Of a DNA stretch of 64,000 nucleotides, positions 61,807 through 64,000 are shown one piece after another. The notes under the pieces were generated by a model that was not told the origin of the DNA, made no database searches, and saw only the letters and a program-made list of their open reading frames with translations. Within the stretch, counting starts at the first letter, position 1; each line of letters starts with the position of its first letter. Both the position numbers and the translations under genes were made by a program. Source of the DNA: SG8-39 sp041558415 (GTDB taxonomy: Bacteria > Pseudomonadota > Gammaproteobacteria > Burkholderiales > SG8-39). The stretch spans positions 62,001 to 126,000 of the forward strand of contig JBFFEY010000004.1 in assembly GCA_041558415.1 (NCBI GenBank), read 5' to 3'.

Positions 61807-63705
61807 CTAGGCGCGGGAAGGCTCCGGCGACATACCCGAAACGGGGTATTGCGCCTCCTTCTCCCCAGTTCTGGGTAGGTCGGGCGGCTCGGCTTCGCCC
61901 AACGGCAGCGCCAGCGTCACGCGCGTGCCCTTGCCGGCATCGGACTCGACGAGCAGCGTTCCGCCCGCCTGGCGCGCGCGCAGCTGCAGGTTGGCCAGGC
62001 CGTTGCCCGGCCGCACGGCGCCGGCATCGAAGCCGCGCCCGTCGTCGGCGATGACGATCTGCACCGCGCCGGGAACGCGCATCGCGGAGACGGCGACGCT
62101 GCGCGCGCCGGCATGCTTGAGCGCGTTGGAGAACACCTCGAGGAAGATGCGCTGGATGGCGAGGATCCGCTCGGGCGTCAGGTCGTCCATCCTCGGCAGC
62201 GCGGAGACGTTCCACAGGAAGCGCACGCCGGTGCGCTCGAACACCGAGCGCATGCGGTGGCGCACGTTGCCGAGCACCACGCCGACATCGCCCTCGACCG
62301 ACTGCACCGAGTCGACGGTGAGGCGCAAATCGTCGAGCGCGGCGGCGATGCCCTCGCGCAGCTCCTCGGGCCGCGCCTTGCCCGACTGCGCGACGCTCAG
62401 CAGGCTCACCAGCCGCGCGCCGAGTCCGTCGTGCATGTCGGCCATGATGCGGCGGCGCTCCTCGGCGAGCGCTTTTTCGCGCTGCGCCTGCTGCAGCCGC
62501 GCCTGGCCGGCCTCGATCTCGCGCGCCTTCGTCGCGACGCGCTGCTCGAGCTCGACGTTCATGCGCCGCGTTGCCGTGAGGCCCGCCATGAGCCGCTCCA
62601 GGATCGGCACCGCCGCGGCAAGCATCACGAACGGTGGCACGAAGTAGATGAAATAGGGCCGATCGAAGTCGATCCAGCCGAGCCGCAGCGCCCAGTCGTG
62701 CAGATTCAGCAGCGCGGCCACGACGTCGGCCAGCAGCAGCAGCAGCACTGCGGGCTGGCGGCGCAACGCGCGCGATTGCAGCAGCGGGATGACGAACAGC
62801 GCGGGCAAGGCGGCAAACAGGATCCCCCAGGCGCTCCAGGCCAGCCACTGCCAGGGGCCTTCGATCGCGATGCTGCCCACCGCGAGGGCAAACGCCGCCC
62901 ACAGCACGCCCTCGGGCCAGGGGTGGCGGCGCTGCGCCAGGCGCAGGTGCAGGATGAGCAGCGGCATGAGGTAGCCGTTGAAGCGCAGGAAGATCAGCGC
63001 CAGGCGAGCGCCGCCCGCCTCGTCCTGCCACAGCGTCAGGTACCAGAGCGCCGTCGCGAGGACCAGCGTCAGGCCCGACATTGCGTACCAGAACAGCATC
63101 GCGTCGCGTCCCCCGCGCAGCCACAGCCACAGCGCCAGCAGACCGACCACGCCGAAGGCCGCAGCGAAGAAGTAGATCACCTGGCCCTGGAAAAGCCGCC
63201 GCATGCCGGCCCGTTTGGCCAGCAGCTTCGTATCCCCGAAGTGCACGCGCGGCACGCCGTGGTACCAGCGCGCATCGCCTTCCACCTCCAGGTCAATCAC
63301 GTTTTCTCCCTCGCGCAGCACACCCGGCGGGATGGGGATGAGCACGGCCGTGAGCGGTGCGCCGAGCGCGTAGTTTTCGCCCAAGCGCCAGATCTCCCGC
63401 TGGTTGACGTAGACCGCGAGGTCGGACACGGACAGCCGCGCCAGGTACAGGCTCTCGCTGCGGTAGGGCACTTCGTCCAGCGTGAAGCGCAGGCGATACC
63501 AGGCACGATTCGCCGGCGGCGGATCGGCATACCAGTTGTGCGGCAGCGCGACCGTCGTCCACAGAGGAACGCGCGCTTCGTCCGGCAGGAGCGGTTGCGA
63601 ATAGCCCGGCGACTCGGCGCGCTCGAAGGTCAGCACCCCGTCCGTCTCCGCCGCCTGCGACCCGAGTGCGAACGTGGCCAGCAGCGCCGCGAGCAGCGAC
63701 TTCAC
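61807..63705 (-). CDS. Sensor histidine kinase with 7TMR-DISM sensor (NarX/DesK-like HisKA_3)
   Basis: A 632-residue kinase. A signal peptide (1-18) and a periplasmic beta-sandwich domain to about residue 160 are followed by seven membrane helices (about 175-375), a coiled coil with LEQRVATKAREIEAG, and a HisKA_3 domain with phospho-His 425 in MADMHDGLGARLVS. The HATPase domain carries SNALKHAG and DDGRGFD. Its last codons contain the TACCC-type inverted repeats that precede the P3 gene. The start overlaps the regulator stop by 4 bases. Confidence 0.92.
   Translation of the reverse strand: MKSLLAALLATFALGSQAAETDGVLTFERAESPGYSQPLLPDEARVPLWTTVALPHNWYADPPPANRAWYRLRFTLDEVPYRSESLYLARLSVSDLAVYVNQREIWRLGENYALGAPLTAVLIPIPPGVLREGENVIDLEVEGDARWYHGVPRVHFGDTKLLAKRAGMRRLFQGQVIYFFAAAFGVVGLLALWLWLRGGRDAMLFWYAMSGLTLVLATALWYLTLWQDEAGGARLALIFLRFNGYLMPLLILHLRLAQRRHPWPEGVLWAAFALAVGSIAIEGPWQWLAWSAWGILFAALPALFVIPLLQSRALRRQPAVLLLLLADVVAALLNLHDWALRLGWIDFDRPYFIYFVPPFVMLAAAVPILERLMAGLTATRRMNVELEQRVATKAREIEAGQARLQQAQREKALAEERRRIMADMHDGLGARLVSLLSVAQSGKARPEELREGIAAALDDLRLTVDSVQSVEGDVGVVLGNVRHRMRSVFERTGVRFLWNVSALPRMDDLTPERILAIQRIFLEVFSNALKHAGARSVAVSAMRVPGAVQIVIADDGRGFDAGAVRPGNGLANLQLRARQAGGTLLVESDAGKGTRVTLALPLGEAEPPDLPRTGEKEAQYPVSGMSPEPSRA
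61833..61848. promoter_or_regulatory. Inverted repeat TACCC-N6-GGGTA upstream of P3 (NarL-like operator)
   Basis: TACCCGA-AA-CGGGGTA, with flanking A and T extending the symmetry. It lies inside the last codons of the kinase gene, 69 bases before the P3 start. The geometry equals the NarL/NarP 7-2-7 site. Confidence 0.55.
61862..61877. promoter_or_regulatory. Degenerate second NarL-like inverted repeat upstream of P3
   Basis: TCCCCAG-TT-CTGGGTA has one changed base in the outer left half. Its centre is 29 bases from that of the neighbouring site, so two regulator dimers could bind there. Confidence 0.4.
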
Positions 63706-64000
63706 AGCAGCCGCCTGCGCTCGGCCTCGAACACCGCTTCGGTCTTCGAGTGCACCGCGAGCTTCTTGTAGATGTTCTTGAGGTGCGTGTGCACGGTCTG
63801 CACCGACAGGTGCAGCAGCGCGCCGGTCTCGGCGTAGCTGAAGCCGCGCGCGATCGCATTCAGGATCTCGCCCTCGCGCGGGGTGAGCTGCGAATACTCC
63901 GGCTTGGCCGGCACCAGGCGCTTGAGCACCTGGCGCGCGATCACCGGCGAGAGCGGCGAGCCGCCGCTCCTCAGGTGGCGGATGTCCTCGGCGATGTCGT
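63702..64000 (-). CDS. LuxR/NarL-type response regulator (partial)
   Basis: The C-terminal part of a response regulator; it runs past the right window edge. The visible part shows the receiver-to-HTH linker and a LuxR-type helix-turn-helix: LTPREGEILNAIARGFSY and LSVQTVHTHLKNIYKKLAVHS. The stop overlaps the kinase start by 4 bases, so kinase and regulator form a two-component system. The receiver domain lies outside the window. It is the best candidate to bind the TACCC-N6-GGGTA sites. Confidence 0.9.
   Translation of the reverse strand, partial: DIAEDIRHLRSGGSPLSPVIARQVLKRLVPAKPEYSQLTPREGEILNAIARGFSYAETGALLHLSVQTVHTHLKNIYKKLAVHSKTEAVFEAERRRLL

Overview
The window is high-GC DNA from a betaproteobacterium, inferred from gene content and order: divergent purM and hda followed by a HAD phosphatase, pcnB, folK and a deoxynucleoside kinase; queA-tgt-yajC-secD-secF; purB near a NUDIX-mnmA pair; and a BPSS1780-type membrane protein. 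Coding density is very high. No insertion sequence, prophage or CRISPR array was seen. The only RNA gene found is one tRNA-Leu(CAA).

Layout: 0-10 kb holds a DsrE-like periplasmic protein, a pilin-like protein, acylphosphatase, dnaE, purM and the hda-to-kinase run of overlapping genes. 10-15 kb is an rpf-type (DSF) quorum-sensing island: rpfF, encoding the diffusible signal factor synthase, converges on rpfC (hybrid sensor kinase) and a heme-oxygenase-like diiron protein that sits between them. 15-18.5 kb is a TRAP-TAXI transporter. 18.6-24.3 kb holds tRNA-Leu, two queuosine genes and the Sec accessory genes. 24.3-31.4 kb holds purB, a UDG-family protein, a GST, mnmA, a NUDIX hydrolase and an aminotransferase, plus two copies of a REP-like inverted repeat carrying perfect DnaA-box sequences. 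31.4-41.4 kb holds an amidohydrolase, a large cyclase-ATPase-TPR protein, an omega-aminotransferase, a TumE/TumA-type toxin-antitoxin pair, nadE and an M48 lipoprotein protease. 41.5-54 kb holds lon with a small Hsp20-like remnant upstream, a two-RCK potassium channel, a trehalose-synthase-like glycosyltransferase fused to a YHS domain, galT, a cyclic-2,3-diphosphoglycerate-synthetase-like GTPase, and small membrane and exported proteins. 54-64 kb holds a UvrD-family helicase, a TauD-type dioxygenase, a radical SAM protein and a same-strand block: NarL-type regulator, 7TM histidine kinase, three related exported proteins, another exported protein and a DUF1326 protein.

Three observations look most valuable. 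(1) In the rpf locus the place between rpfC and rpfF is taken by a diiron-type oxidase. (2) Near the right end, small exported proteins with conserved cysteine spacing lie beside a NarL-family two-component system, and TACCC-N6-GGGTA inverted repeats with NarL-like 7-2-7 geometry lie upstream of two of them. (3) At least ten genes (dnaE, pcnB, queA, purB, nadE and others) have a TANANT box ending only 6-12 nt before the start codon and no Shine-Dalgarno sequence, which suggests leaderless transcripts. Others such as yajC, the TAXI protein and the DUF1326 gene have strong GGAGG-type sites. Four convergent gene pairs also end in a shared CTAG.
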